NCBI RefSeq assembly: GCF_003609645.1
Contig: NZ_MCIB01000009.1
Span: 1 to 64,000, forward strand
DNA: 64,000 bases
Reading direction: 5' to 3'
Source of the DNA: Thermohalobacter berrensis
GTDB taxonomy: Bacteria > Bacillota > Clostridia > Tissierellales > Thermohalobacteraceae
Part shown: positions 51,720 to 61,162 of the stretch, piece after piece
Numbering within the stretch: position 1 is the stretch's first letter
Layout: each line of letters begins with the position of its first letter
Position numbers and translations under genes: made by a program
Notes under the pieces: model-generated
Seen by the model: only the letters and a program-made list of their open reading frames with translations
What the model was told of the DNA's origin: nothing
Databases searched by the model: none

Positions 51720-53558
51720 ATGAAACTGATAGCAGGAGTTGATATTGGAAATGACACAACTGAGACATCGTTAGCTAAAATAGATGACTTTGGTAATGTT
51801 AGTTTTCTTGCAAGTGGCATAGTTAAGACAACTGGTATTAAAGGAACAAAAGAAAATATACATGGAATATTTTCTTCATTAAAGCAAGTAGTTGACAAAG
51901 CTAATCTAAAAATATCAGATATTGACTTGATCAGAATTAATGAAGCAGCTCCAGTTATAGGTGATGTTGCAATGGAGACTATAACAGAAACTATAATAAC
52001 TGAATCTACAATGATTGGGCATAATCCCTCTACACCTGGTGGTGTGGGACTTGGTGTAGGTTGCACAATTAGAATAGAGGATTTAATAAATAAGCAAGGT
52101 AATGATTCATACATAGTGGTTATATCAAAAAATATTGATTTTAGTGATGCAGCGAGAATTTTAAATAAAGCTTTTAAGCATGGAATAGATATTCAAGGTG
52201 CAATAGTACAAAAAGATGACGGAGTACTTATTAGTAATAGAATAGAAAGAAAAATTCCTATAGTTGATGAAGTAGAACTAATTGAAAAAGTTCCCATAGG
52301 AATGAAAGCTGCAATAGAAGTAGCCCCTACTGGTGGAGTTGTTGAAGTTTTATCTAACCCCTATGGCATTGCAACAGTTTTTGATCTTGATTCATCAGAA
52401 ACCAAAATGGTAGTACCTATTGCTAGAGCACTTATTGGGAATAGATCAGCAGTTGTTATAAAAACCCCTAAAGGTGATGTTAAGGAAAGAAGAATACCTT
52501 CTGGAAAAATACATATTATTGGACAAAAAAGGAGAAAATCAGTTAATGTTGATGATGGTGCTAGTACAATAATGAAAATACTAAAAACATGTTCTCCAAT
52601 TATCGACATAAAAGGTGAACCTGGTACAAATGCAGGTGGAATGTTAGAACGTGTAAGACAGGTGATGTCAAAGCTTACAAAACAACATCCTAATTCAATT
52701 AAAATACAAGATCTATTAGCAGTTGATACTTTCATTCCTCAGATAGTTAAAGGAGGACTTGCTGGAGAATTTTCTATGGAAAATGCTGTAGGGATTGCAG
52801 CTATGGTAAAGGCTGATAGACTACAAATGAAAGTGATTGCAGATATATTGCAGTCAAAACTAAATATTGAGGTTGAAGTAGGAGGAGTAGAAGCTGATAT
52901 GGCTATAAGAGGTGCTTTAACTACTCCAGGTAGCAATGTTCCTTTAGCTATATTAGATATGGGAGCAGGTTCAACTGATGCATCTTTAATAAATAGAGAT
53001 GGAGAAATTCAATCAATACATTTAGCTGGAGCTGGGAATATGGTCACCATGATTATTAATACAGAATTAGGATTGGAAGATATAGAATTAGCTGAAAATA
53101 TTAAAAAATATCCATTGGCTAAAGTTGAAAGTTTATTTCACATAAGACATGAGAATGGTTCAATACAATTCTTTGAAGAACCTCTTCCACCTGAGGTATT
53201 TGCAAAGGTTATAATTTTAAAAAAAGATAAAATGATACCTATTCCTAAGGAAATTTCTATAGAAAAGATTAAATCAGTAAGGAAAAAAGCAAAAGAAGAA
53301 GTTTTTGTTACTAATTGCATTAGGGCCTTAGAGAAAGTATCACCAACCGGTAATATTAAAAATATTGAATATGTAGTATTAGTGGGGGGATCAGCTCTAG
53401 ATTTTGAAATTCCTCAATTAGTAACTGATGCATTATCAAGATATGGAATAGTAGCAGGTAGAGCAAATGTAAGAGGGAAAGAAGGACCTAGAAATGCAGT
53501 TGCTACTGGGTTAATATTGGTTTATAAAGAAGGGATTTATTCATATGACCAAAAATAA
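51720..53558 (+). CDS. pduG: diol dehydratase reactivase, large subunit PduG
   Basis: 612 residues. The N-terminal ATPase begins IAGVDIGNDTTETSLAKI; LDMGAGSTDASLI and VVLVGGSALDFEIPQL complete the ASKHA phosphate and adenosine motifs. ADP/ATP-driven exchange removes damaged cobalamin from the dehydratase. Start at ATG with CAGGAGG upstream. It overlaps pduH by 14 bases. Confidence 0.95.
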   Translation: MKLIAGVDIGNDTTETSLAKIDDFGNVSFLASGIVKTTGIKGTKENIHGIFSSLKQVVDKANLKISDIDLIRINEAAPVIGDVAMETITETIITESTMIGHNPSTPGGVGLGVGCTIRIEDLINKQGNDSYIVVISKNIDFSDAARILNKAFKHGIDIQGAIVQKDDGVLISNRIERKIPIVDEVELIEKVPIGMKAAIEVAPTGGVVEVLSNPYGIATVFDLDSSETKMVVPIARALIGNRSAVVIKTPKGDVKERRIPSGKIHIIGQKRRKSVNVDDGASTIMKILKTCSPIIDIKGEPGTNAGGMLERVRQVMSKLTKQHPNSIKIQDLLAVDTFIPQIVKGGLAGEFSMENAVGIAAMVKADRLQMKVIADILQSKLNIEVEVGGVEADMAIRGALTTPGSNVPLAILDMGAGSTDASLINRDGEIQSIHLAGAGNMVTMIINTELGLEDIELAENIKKYPLAKVESLFHIRHENGSIQFFEEPLPPEVFAKVIILKKDKMIPIPKEISIEKIKSVRKKAKEEVFVTNCIRALEKVSPTGNIKNIEYVVLVGGSALDFEIPQLVTDALSRYGIVAGRANVRGKEGPRNAVATGLILVYKEGIYSYDQK

Positions 53559-53898
53559 AGTATGCATAAATATATATTATTCAACAAAATTAAATAATAT
53601 TTTAAAATTTCAACAATTGTTATTAGGAATTGAAGAAGAAGGAATACCATATAAAATAGTAAAAAAATCAGAGACATCAGCTGTAAAGCTTGGGTATGAA
53701 GCTTGCATAAGTTCACAGTTAAATGTTGGAATAGGTATTGGATGTGATGAAAAGGTTGTAGTTCATTATGCAAAATTACCTCTGAAAAAGCCATTATTTA
53801 ACATAGATACAAAGGATAATATTAATATTTTAAGAATTTTGGGATCAAATGCTGCTAGATTGGTTAAAGGGGTTCCGTTTAAAGTCCTAAAAAGTTAA
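53545..53898 (+). CDS. pduH: diol dehydratase reactivase, small subunit PduH
   Basis: 117 residues (family about 116). The core, GIGIGCDEKVVVHYAKLPLKKPLF, resembles the beta-subunit core of the dehydratase, as the reactivase docks by swapping subunits. It overlaps the pduG end by 14 bases; translation is coupled. A 100-base gap follows before the shell gene at 53999, in which I see no gene. Confidence 0.93.
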   Translation: MTKNKVCINIYYSTKLNNILKFQQLLLGIEEEGIPYKIVKKSETSAVKLGYEACISSQLNVGIGIGCDEKVVVHYAKLPLKKPLFNIDTKDNINILRILGSNAARLVKGVPFKVLKS

Positions 53899-53998
53899 AG
53901 CATTAAAAATTCTTCTTTCTCAAAAAGAGAAAACTATTACATTAAAAAGAATTGATAAATTGACCTCAAGAAAAGTACCTCAAAGGAGGTGATAATCA

Positions 53999-54529
53999 TT
54001 GAAATTAGCATTAGGCATAATTGAAACTGTAGGACTTGCAGCGGCAATCGAAGCAGCAGATACATCTGTTAAATCTGCTAATGTTAAACTCCTAGGATAT
54101 GAGTTGTCAAGGGGTGGGGGATTGGTAACAGTCAAAATAGAAGGAGATATAGGAGCTGTTAATGCAGCAGTTAAAGCAGGGGTTAAAGCGGCAGAAAGAG
54201 TTAATAAAGTATGGAGTAAAAAGGTTATTCCTAGGCCTCATAAAGAATTAAGCATACTTATACAAACTAAAGAAACTATCGGTTTAACTAAAAAAAATAA
54301 AAAGTGCACAAATTTAACTATTAAAAATAAAGAAGAAATCACAAAAAAACAAGTTGAAGTAGGTGCCAATAAGGAAGAACTAGAAAATGAACAAAATAAA
54401 TTGAATGATGCAAATAAATCAAATGAAATTTGCAACCTATGTGGTGATCCAAAATGTCCAAGAAAAAAGGGTGAGTTAAAAATAAAATGTATACATTTTA
54501 AAAAAGAAGGGGGAGTAAATAATGGGTGA
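53999..54529 (+). CDS. pduK: BMC shell protein PduK-like with Cys-rich tail
   Basis: 176 residues. One BMC domain ([24 protein letters not shown], with a longer, Gly-rich pore loop SRGGG) is followed by a Lys/Glu/Asn-rich linker and a C-terminal [14 protein letters not shown]...KIKC motif. Such a tail occurs in PduK and may bind metal or a cluster. TTG start with AAAGGAGGTGA upstream. It overlaps pduJ by eight bases. Confidence 0.87.
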   Translation: MKLALGIIETVGLAAAIEAADTSVKSANVKLLGYELSRGGGLVTVKIEGDIGAVNAAVKAGVKAAERVNKVWSKKVIPRPHKELSILIQTKETIGLTKKNKKCTNLTIKNKEEITKKQVEVGANKEELENEQNKLNDANKSNEICNLCGDPKCPRKKGELKIKCIHFKKEGGVNNG

Positions 54530-54824
54530 TGCTTTAGGTATGATTGAGACAAAAGGCTTAGTTGGCGCTATTGAAGCAGGTGATGCTATGGTTAAATCAG
54601 CGAACGTAGAACTTATAGGTTATGAAAAGATTGGTTCAGGTCTTGTTACAGTGATGGTAAGAGGAGATGTAGGAGCTGTAAAAGCAGCAACAGATGCAGG
54701 GGCAGCAGCTGCCGATAAAGTAGGGGAGTTAACTTCAGTACATGTTATACCTAGACCTCATATGGACACTGAAAAAATATTACCTCAAGGAGATAATAAA
54801 AAAACTACTAAAGAAGGGAAATAA
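54522..54824 (+). CDS. pduJ: BMC-H hexameric shell protein PduJ
   Basis: 100 residues. It is almost the same as the PduA-like protein over the BMC domain ([40 protein letters not shown]), with a short Lys-rich tail. Hexameric shell tile. Its start lies within the end of pduK and the gap to pduL is five bases. Confidence 0.94.
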   Translation: MGDALGMIETKGLVGAIEAGDAMVKSANVELIGYEKIGSGLVTVMVRGDVGAVKAATDAGAAAADKVGELTSVHVIPRPHMDTEKILPQGDNKKTTKEGK

Positions 54825-54829
54825 AAAAT

Positions 54830-55477
54830 ATGAGTTATTGTGATGAGAAGATAGTTAATGAAGTTACCAAAAAAGTTCTAAAAAAAATTAAAAAATATGA
54901 AAGTAATAATTATATTCCTATAGGAGTTTCAAATAGACATATTCATCTTTGTAGAAAAGATTTAAATCTACTTTTTGGTTTAGGGTATAGATTAACAAAA
55001 TTAAAGGATTTAAACCAGCCAGGTCAGTTTGCAGCAAAAGAAACAGTGACCATAATAGGACCTAAAGGTATTATTGAGAATGTAAGAATTCTAGGACCGT
55101 TAAGGAATAACACTCAAGTAGAAATTTCCTTAAATGATGGTTTTAAGTTAGGAGTTAAGCCACCAGTTAGAGAATCAGGAAATTTAGAAAATACTCCAGG
55201 AATTTTTGTTAAAGGACCAAAGGGAGTTGTTGAGTTAAAAAGGGGGGTAATAGCAGCATTAAGACATATACATATGCCAAAAGATTATGCTGCAAAATTT
55301 GGTTTTAAGGATAAGCAAATGGTTAGTGTAATAAATAACAATATAAGAAAAGTTACCTTTCATAATGTTTTAATTAGAGTTTCAGATAAATACAATCTGG
55401 AAATGCATATAGATATTGATGAGGCTAACTGTTGTGGATTAAGCAATGGTGATAAAGTAAAAATACTTAAAAATTAA
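54830..55477 (+). CDS. pduL: phosphate propanoyltransferase PduL
   Basis: 215 residues. Metal-binding histidines appear in GVSNRHIHLCRKDL and AALRHIHMP, with LEMHIDIDEAN. It converts propionyl-CoA and phosphate to propionyl phosphate and frees CoA inside the shell. The N-terminus DEKIVNEVTKKVLKKIKKY is an encapsulation-like helix. No clear ribosome binding site is separate from the pduJ end (GAAGGG), so it may be coupled to pduJ. Confidence 0.94.
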   Translation: MSYCDEKIVNEVTKKVLKKIKKYESNNYIPIGVSNRHIHLCRKDLNLLFGLGYRLTKLKDLNQPGQFAAKETVTIIGPKGIIENVRILGPLRNNTQVEISLNDGFKLGVKPPVRESGNLENTPGIFVKGPKGVVELKRGVIAALRHIHMPKDYAAKFGFKDKQMVSVINNNIRKVTFHNVLIRVSDKYNLEMHIDIDEANCCGLSNGDKVKILKN

Positions 55478-55489
55478 AGGGGATCTAAA

Positions 55490-56314
55490 ATGGACGTATC
55501 AAGAGTAAATGAATATATTGAAAGTTTTTACAGTTTAATTAATAAAGAAGAAAAAATAGAAAATTTATCACAAAACTTGAAAGTAGGTGTTGATTTAGGA
55601 ACTGCTAATATAGTAATTTCAGTGTTAGATGAAAATAATAAACCGATTACTGGGATGTTATACCCCGCATCTGTTGTTAGAGATGGCTTGGTAGTTGATT
55701 ATATAAAAGCTGTAGAAATAGTAAAAAAATTAAAGTTGAGAATAGAAAAAATGTTAGGGGTCAATTTAGAATATTCAGCTACAGCTGTTCCACCAGGAAC
55801 AATTGATGGAAATGCTAAAGTTATTGCTAATGTTATAGAGGCTGCTGAAATGGAAGTTATAAAAATAATAGATGAACCTACAGCTGCTGCCAAGGTTCTA
55901 GGAATTATGGATGGTGTAGTTGTAGATGTAGGGGGAGGAACAACAGGTATAAGTATTTTAAAGGATGGTAAAGTAATCCATACAGCAGATGAACCAACAG
56001 GCGGGGTTCATATGAGTCTAGTATTGGCTGGTAGTTATAATATTTCTTTTGATGAGGCTGAAAAAATGAAAAAAGACCGTAGAAGGGAGAAGGAAATATT
56101 TCATGTAGTTAGACCAGTAATTGAAAAAATGGTATCTATTGTGAAAAAACATATAGAAGGATATTCAATTGACAAGATTTATGTGGTAGGTGGTGCATGT
56201 AGTTTTGCCCAGTTCGAAAATATATTTTCTAATAAATTGGGAATAGAGACAGTTAAACCCAAAAGACCCCTCTTAGTTACTCCATTGGGTATAGCTCAAA
56301 GCTGTGAAAAGTGA
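55490..56314 (+). CDS. eutJ: EutJ-family Hsp70-like ATPase
   Basis: 274 residues of the actin/Hsp70 ATPase fold, phosphate motif VGVDLGTANIVISVLD, phosphate 2 VVDVGGGTTGISIL, and adenosine VVGGACSFAQFENIF. EutJ is the presumed chaperone or reactivase-like factor of ethanolamine microcompartments, also found in clostridial pdu loci. GGGG upstream of the ATG. It lies between pduL and the flavoprotein gene. Confidence 0.92.
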   Translation: MDVSRVNEYIESFYSLINKEEKIENLSQNLKVGVDLGTANIVISVLDENNKPITGMLYPASVVRDGLVVDYIKAVEIVKKLKLRIEKMLGVNLEYSATAVPPGTIDGNAKVIANVIEAAEMEVIKIIDEPTAAAKVLGIMDGVVVDVGGGTTGISILKDGKVIHTADEPTGGVHMSLVLAGSYNISFDEAEKMKKDRRREKEIFHVVRPVIEKMVSIVKKHIEGYSIDKIYVVGGACSFAQFENIFSNKLGIETVKPKRPLLVTPLGIAQSCEK

Positions 56315-56324
56315 GGTGAACGTA

Positions 56325-57086
56325 TTGAATTATGAGCAATTAGTTAATTTCTTGGTTAAAGAAGTGTTAAACAGACTTCAAAATGAGCCTAAGAGGGGCT
56401 TAGTTATATATACTGGAGGGAGTATAGGGTTTAAAGAAGCTAACGATCAAATTAAGAAATTACTTAGAAGTAATTGGGATTTAACTGTTTTGTTATCGAG
56501 GGGAGCAGAAAAACTTCTAACTGCGGAACTTATTAAAAGAAAGCTTGGAATAGATTGTGGTTTAACAGATATAGATATTAAAGATGTAAATAATTTAGTA
56601 AATGATATAGAAATTATTATTGTTCCAATATTAACTATTAATACTGCTGCTAAAATTGCTATGGGAATAAGAGATAGCTTAACAACATATATAATATCTT
56701 CTGCTATAATTAAAGGAATTCCAATAATAGCAGCTAAAGATTCATGCAAAGTAGGAGATTCTTTTAGTTTTAGTAAAGCCCCTAAAGCTTATGTAAATAT
56801 GATAAAAAATCATCTTAAAAGATTGGAGGATTATGGTATAAAGTTAGTCAGAGCTAATCAACTTTATAAAACTACTATAAATTCTAGTATACGTAATAAA
56901 TTTGCGGTGCAATTAGAGGATGATTCAAGTTGTAAACTCAATAAAAAAGTTATTACTAGAGAAGATCTAATAAAATTAAAAAATAAAAAAAAGAAAGTTT
57001 TTGTTAGAAAGGATTGTATTATAACTTCATTGGCAGAAGAGCTTGCTAGAGATACTGGAATAGAAATTGTGAGGAAATTTGATTAG
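56325..57086 (+). CDS. microcompartment flavoprotein with PduM-like ends
   Basis: About 253 residues. The middle ([51 protein letters not shown]) follows the Dfp/PF02441 flavoprotein fold. The N-terminal [15 protein letters not shown] and the C-terminal [27 protein letters not shown] resemble, from memory, the ends of Salmonella PduM. TTG at 56325 has GAGGTG upstream and is preferred over an earlier ATG inside eutJ. It probably sits in the microcompartment lumen; its reaction is unknown. Confidence 0.8.
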   Translation: MNYEQLVNFLVKEVLNRLQNEPKRGLVIYTGGSIGFKEANDQIKKLLRSNWDLTVLLSRGAEKLLTAELIKRKLGIDCGLTDIDIKDVNNLVNDIEIIIVPILTINTAAKIAMGIRDSLTTYIISSAIIKGIPIIAAKDSCKVGDSFSFSKAPKAYVNMIKNHLKRLEDYGIKLVRANQLYKTTINSSIRNKFAVQLEDDSSCKLNKKVITREDLIKLKNKKKKVFVRKDCIITSLAEELARDTGIEIVRKFD

Positions 57087-57097
57087 GTGGGATAAAT

Positions 57098-57367
57098 ATG
57101 TATTTAGCTAGGGTTGTAGGAAATGTTGTTTCCACTCAAAAAAATCAAAGTCTAATTGGAAAAAAGTTATTGATAGTGCAACAAGTTAATGCCCAATGTC
57201 ATCCTATTGGAGAGATAGAGATAGCTGTGGACTCTGTTGGAGCTGGAGCAGGAGAAATCGTTTTAATTTCAGCAGGTAGTTCAGCTAGACAAGTATTTGA
57301 AAATGAGAATATACCTACAGATAAAGCAATAGTAGGTATTGTAGACCATTTGGAAGTAAATCAATAA
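57098..57367 (+). CDS. pduN: BMC-P pentameric vertex protein PduN
   Basis: 89 residues of the EutN/CcmL family: [27 protein letters not shown], then [21 protein letters not shown] and [11 protein letters not shown]. It closes the vertices of the polyhedral shell. The gap to the flavoprotein gene is 11 bases. Confidence 0.95.
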   Translation: MYLARVVGNVVSTQKNQSLIGKKLLIVQQVNAQCHPIGEIEIAVDSVGAGAGEIVLISAGSSARQVFENENIPTDKAIVGIVDHLEVNQ

Positions 57368-57379
57368 GGAAGTGATGTA

Positions 57380-58366
57380 ATGACTAAATTATATACTAGA
57401 ACAGGTGACCATGGAGAAACAGCATTGTATGGAGGTACTAGAATTTCTAAAGATGACTTAAGAGTAAGCTGTTATGGAACAATAGATGAATTAAATTCAA
57501 TGATAGGAGTGGCATATTCCTTAATTAAAAATAAAGAAATTAAAAAGATTTTAAATACTATACAAAATAATTTATTTTTATTGGCAGCAGAAATAGCAAG
57601 TGATAAAAATGGTTTAGAAAAGCTTAGAGAAGTAGTAGATAATTCAGAAATTTTATATTTAGAAGAAATTATAGATAAATTTCAAAAAAGAGTAGGAGAT
57701 ATAAATGGTTTCACAATACCAGGAAAAAACACATCTTCTTCTATTCTTCATGTTGCAAGAACAATAACTAGAAGAGCTGAGAGATTAACAGTAAAACTTA
57801 GCAAACAAATAACTATAAGGAGTACAGTTATTAAGTATTTAAATAGATTATCAGATTTATTATATATTTTAGCAATTATTGAAGCAAAGTCTCAAGTTAT
57901 AGATAAAATTAAAGACAAAGTTATAAAAAGAATAAATAGTAGGTTTGATAAAAATCTTTTAAATTTAGAAATAGCAAAAAAAATGGCAAGAGGTGCAGAA
58001 AATAAAGCAAGAGAGATAGGAGTTGCTATAGTTTTTTCAGTAGTTGATTCTGGTGGTAACCTATTACTCTTACATAGAATGAATAATACAATGTTAGCTA
58101 GTATTGATATTTCAATTAACAAAGCATATACAGCTGTAGCATTAAGGATACCTACAAATGAAGTGATGTCGCTAGTACAGCCAGGTAAAGAATTATATGG
58201 GATTCAAAATACAGATAATAGAATTATTACATTTGGAGGTGGTTTTCCTCTTAAATTAAATGGGGAAATAATAGGAGGAATCGGTATAAGTGGCGGAACG
58301 GTTGAACAGGATGTTGAAATTGGTCTTGAAAGTATAAAAGTTTTTGAATTAGAGAAGGGGGGATAA
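57380..58366 (+). CDS. pduO: ATP:cob(I)alamin adenosyltransferase PduO (with GlcG/HbpS-like domain)
   Basis: 328 residues. The N-terminal half is the trimeric adenosyltransferase: YTRTGDHGETALYGGTRISKDD and, near 125-150, RTITRRAERLTVKL. The C-terminal 150 residues form the GlcG/HbpS-like (DUF336) domain (MARGAENKAREIGVAIVFSVVDSGGNLLLLHRM), in other PduO proteins reported to bind haem or cobalamin. It makes adenosylcobalamin for the dehydratase. It ends two bases before pduP. Confidence 0.93.
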   Translation: MTKLYTRTGDHGETALYGGTRISKDDLRVSCYGTIDELNSMIGVAYSLIKNKEIKKILNTIQNNLFLLAAEIASDKNGLEKLREVVDNSEILYLEEIIDKFQKRVGDINGFTIPGKNTSSSILHVARTITRRAERLTVKLSKQITIRSTVIKYLNRLSDLLYILAIIEAKSQVIDKIKDKVIKRINSRFDKNLLNLEIAKKMARGAENKAREIGVAIVFSVVDSGGNLLLLHRMNNTMLASIDISINKAYTAVALRIPTNEVMSLVQPGKELYGIQNTDNRIITFGGGFPLKLNGEIIGGIGISGGTVEQDVEIGLESIKVFELEKGG

Positions 58367-58367
58367 A

Positions 58368-59771
58368 ATGGCTGTACTTGAAAATCAAATAGATGAAATT
58401 GTAAGAAAAGTTGTAAAAGAGTTAAAGAAAACAGAAAACACGGAGATTTCTAAAGGAAATAAATTCGGAGTATTTGAAGATATGAATAAAGCTATTGAGG
58501 CTGCGGCTTTAGCCCAAAAAAAATTTAAAGATTATAGCTTAGAATATAGGGAAAAAATTATTAATTCTATGAGGGAAGAAATAAGGAAAAATATTAAATA
58601 TCTATCTAGATTAGCCTTTGAGGAAACACAAATGGGAAGATATGAAGATAAAATAAAGAAAAATAAGCTAGTTATAGAAAAAACACCAGGAGTAGAAGAT
58701 TTAAAATCAGAGGTTTTTACTGGGGATAACGGTTTAACTTTGCTTGAGTTATCTCCATATGGTGTTATCGGGGCAATTACCCCATCAACAAATCCAACAG
58801 AAACAATTATCTGCAATTCTATTGGTATGATAGCTGCTGGTAATGCAGTTGTATTTAGCCCACATCCTAGAGCAAAGAACGCATCTATTACAACTATTGA
58901 AATATTAAATGAAGCTATAGAAAAAGCAGGTGGTCCTAAAAATTTAATTGTAACAGTAAGTGATCCTAATATTGAAAAAGCCCAGGTAATGATGGAACAT
59001 GAAAAAATTGATATGATTGTTGCTACTGGAGGCCCCGGGGTTGTAAAAGCAGCCTTATCTTCTGGTAAAAAAGCAATAGGTGCGGGAGCAGGAAATCCGC
59101 CAGTTGTAGTTGATGAGACTGCAGAAATAGAAAAAGCTGCTAAAGATATAATTGAAGGATGTAGTTTTGATAATAATTTACCTTGTATTGCTGAAAAAGA
59201 GGTTGTTGTAGTAGATAACGTAGCAGATTACTTAATTTTTTGTATGAAACAGAACAATGCATTATTAATAGAAGATAGAAAAGATTTAAATAGATTAGAA
59301 AAGTTAATCTTAGAGCCTGATGGAAAACCTAATAAAGATTATATAGGAAAGAATGTTAGTTATATTTTAAAAAAAGCAGGTATAGAATGTGAAGATTCGG
59401 TAAAAGTAGCCATAATGGAAGTCGATAAAAATCATCCTTTTTTCAAAGAAGAATTAATGATGCCAATATTACCAATTGTTAGAGCTAAAGATGTAGATGA
59501 AGCAATTAAAATGGCGATAGAAGCTGAAGGAGGCAATAGGCATACAGCTATAATGCATTCAAAAAATATAGATAACTTAACAAGATTTGCAAAAGAAATA
59601 AAAACAACGGTTTTTGTAAAAAATGGGCCTTCATTTGCTGGTATTGGATTTGGTGGTGAAGGTTTTACGACTTTTACTATTGCAGGACCTACAGGCGAAG
59701 GCTTAACTTCACCTAGAAGTTTTACTCGTAAAAGAAGATGTGTTTTAGTTGGTGGTTTTACAATTAAGTAG
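58368..59771 (+). CDS. pduP: CoA-acylating propionaldehyde dehydrogenase PduP
   Basis: 467 residues, aldehyde dehydrogenase fold without the usual extra domain. The catalytic Cys is in SFDNNLPCIAEKEVVVVD, and GVIGAITPSTNPTETIICN is the NAD-binding region. The N-terminus ENQIDEIVRKVVKELKKT is a classic encapsulation peptide. It turns propionaldehyde, NAD and CoA into propionyl-CoA. The stop overlaps the longest pduS frame, but the real pduS start is downstream. Confidence 0.96.
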   Translation: MAVLENQIDEIVRKVVKELKKTENTEISKGNKFGVFEDMNKAIEAAALAQKKFKDYSLEYREKIINSMREEIRKNIKYLSRLAFEETQMGRYEDKIKKNKLVIEKTPGVEDLKSEVFTGDNGLTLLELSPYGVIGAITPSTNPTETIICNSIGMIAAGNAVVFSPHPRAKNASITTIEILNEAIEKAGGPKNLIVTVSDPNIEKAQVMMEHEKIDMIVATGGPGVVKAALSSGKKAIGAGAGNPPVVVDETAEIEKAAKDIIEGCSFDNNLPCIAEKEVVVVDNVADYLIFCMKQNNALLIEDRKDLNRLEKLILEPDGKPNKDYIGKNVSYILKKAGIECEDSVKVAIMEVDKNHPFFKEELMMPILPIVRAKDVDEAIKMAIEAEGGNRHTAIMHSKNIDNLTRFAKEIKTTVFVKNGPSFAGIGFGGEGFTTFTIAGPTGEGLTSPRSFTRKRRCVLVGGFTIK

Positions 59772-59787
59772 AATTGAGGGATATATT

Positions 59788-61128
59788 ATGGGGAAAGATT
59801 TATTGCAATTGGTAAAGGAAGCCGGTGTAGTTGGTGCCGGTGGAGCTGGATTCCCTACTCATGTTAAGCTAAGCGGAAAGGCTGAATATGTTATTGTAAA
59901 TGGTGCTGAGTGTGAGCCCTTATTGAGAGTTGATCAGCAGTTATTGGCATATAAAACTCAAAAAATACTAAGCACATTGGATATTGTAGTAAATAAGGTT
60001 GGAGCAAAAAAAGGTATAATCGCTTTAAAAAAGAAATATAAGAGAGCAATTGAGAGTTTAAAAAAATATAAAGGAAAATATGAAAATATAGAATTATTTA
60101 CTTTAGAAGATTTTTATCCTGCGGGGGATGAACAGGTTACTGTTTATGAGGCATTAAATAGAGTTATACCAGAAGGTGGAATTCCTCTAGATGTAAAAGT
60201 TATTGTTATAAATGTTGAAACAATACTTAACGTTTTTAATGCATTAAAGGGTAAATCAGTTACAGAGAAATATGTTACAGTAACAGGAGTTGTAAAAAAT
60301 CCTTTGACGGTAAAAGTAGCAATTGGAACTAGAATTTTAGATATAATAAAATTAGTAGGTGGAACGACTATTGAAGACTTCCAAGTGATAGAAGGCGGTC
60401 CAATGATGGGGACAGTTATAAAAGATATAAATGAACCTATTAAGAAAACTACAAAAGGTATAATAGTTCTGCCTAAAAATCATACAATTTTAATTTCCAA
60501 AAATAAAAATTTAGAAAAAGTACTAAAGGAGGCTCGAATAGCCTGTTGCTATTGCTCATTATGTACTGAAGTTTGTCCTAGAAATTTATTGGGACACAAA
60601 CTTTATCCTGATAAAATGATGAAAGCATTTTCATATTGCAATTTTTCTCAATGGAAGTTATCAATTACAGATGCTAATCTTTGTAGTGAATGTAGATTAT
60701 GTGAACAAGCTTGTATAATGGGACTTCAACCGTGGAAACTGAATAAATTTTTAAAAAATAAATTAAAAAAAGAAGGAATAAGAAATACTAACAGGAAAAA
60801 ATCAAATAATGTTAATCCTTTTAGAGAATACAGAAAATATCCAATAAAAAAATTAATATATAAATTAGGAATCCAACAATATAATGTTGAAGCACCTTTA
60901 AAAGAAGACTTAAAGTTAAATATTAATTTTGTAATAATACCATGTAAACAGCATATAGGTCAGAAGGCATATCCAATAGTAAAAAAAGGAGATAATGTTA
61001 GTAAAGGGCAAAAAATTGCAAAGATAAAAGGCAACAATCTAGGAGCTTTAATTCATGCTAGTGTAGATGGTATTGTTGAGAAAGTTAATGAAGATGCCAT
61101 ATTAATAAAAAAATCACATATCATATAA
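59788..61128 (+). CDS. pduS: cobalamin reductase PduS (RnfC-like)
   Basis: About 446 residues. The RnfC-like N-terminus (GVVGAGGAGFPTHVKLSG, YVIVNGAECEPLLRVDQQL) binds FMN and NADH. SLBB and two [4Fe-4S] motifs follow: CCYCSLCTEVCPRNLLGH and CSECRLCEQACIMGLQ, then a barrel-sandwich hybrid (SVDGIVEKV). It passes electrons from NADH to cob(II)alamin or into the lumen. ATG at 59788 has GAGGGA upstream; the earlier frame to 59749 lies in pduP. Confidence 0.93.
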   Translation: MGKDLLQLVKEAGVVGAGGAGFPTHVKLSGKAEYVIVNGAECEPLLRVDQQLLAYKTQKILSTLDIVVNKVGAKKGIIALKKKYKRAIESLKKYKGKYENIELFTLEDFYPAGDEQVTVYEALNRVIPEGGIPLDVKVIVINVETILNVFNALKGKSVTEKYVTVTGVVKNPLTVKVAIGTRILDIIKLVGGTTIEDFQVIEGGPMMGTVIKDINEPIKKTTKGIIVLPKNHTILISKNKNLEKVLKEARIACCYCSLCTEVCPRNLLGHKLYPDKMMKAFSYCNFSQWKLSITDANLCSECRLCEQACIMGLQPWKLNKFLKNKLKKEGIRNTNRKKSNNVNPFREYRKYPIKKLIYKLGIQQYNVEAPLKEDLKLNINFVIIPCKQHIGQKAYPIVKKGDNVSKGQKIAKIKGNNLGALIHASVDGIVEKVNEDAILIKKSHII

Positions 61129-61162
61129 TGTTTTTAATATATATGAAAGAGGCGATTTTTAA

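Noticed and set aside
53138-53794. Minus-strand reading frames within pduG-pduH (and similar ones across the locus)
   Set aside because: They are shadows of genes on the plus strand, without ribosome binding sites or recognisable families.
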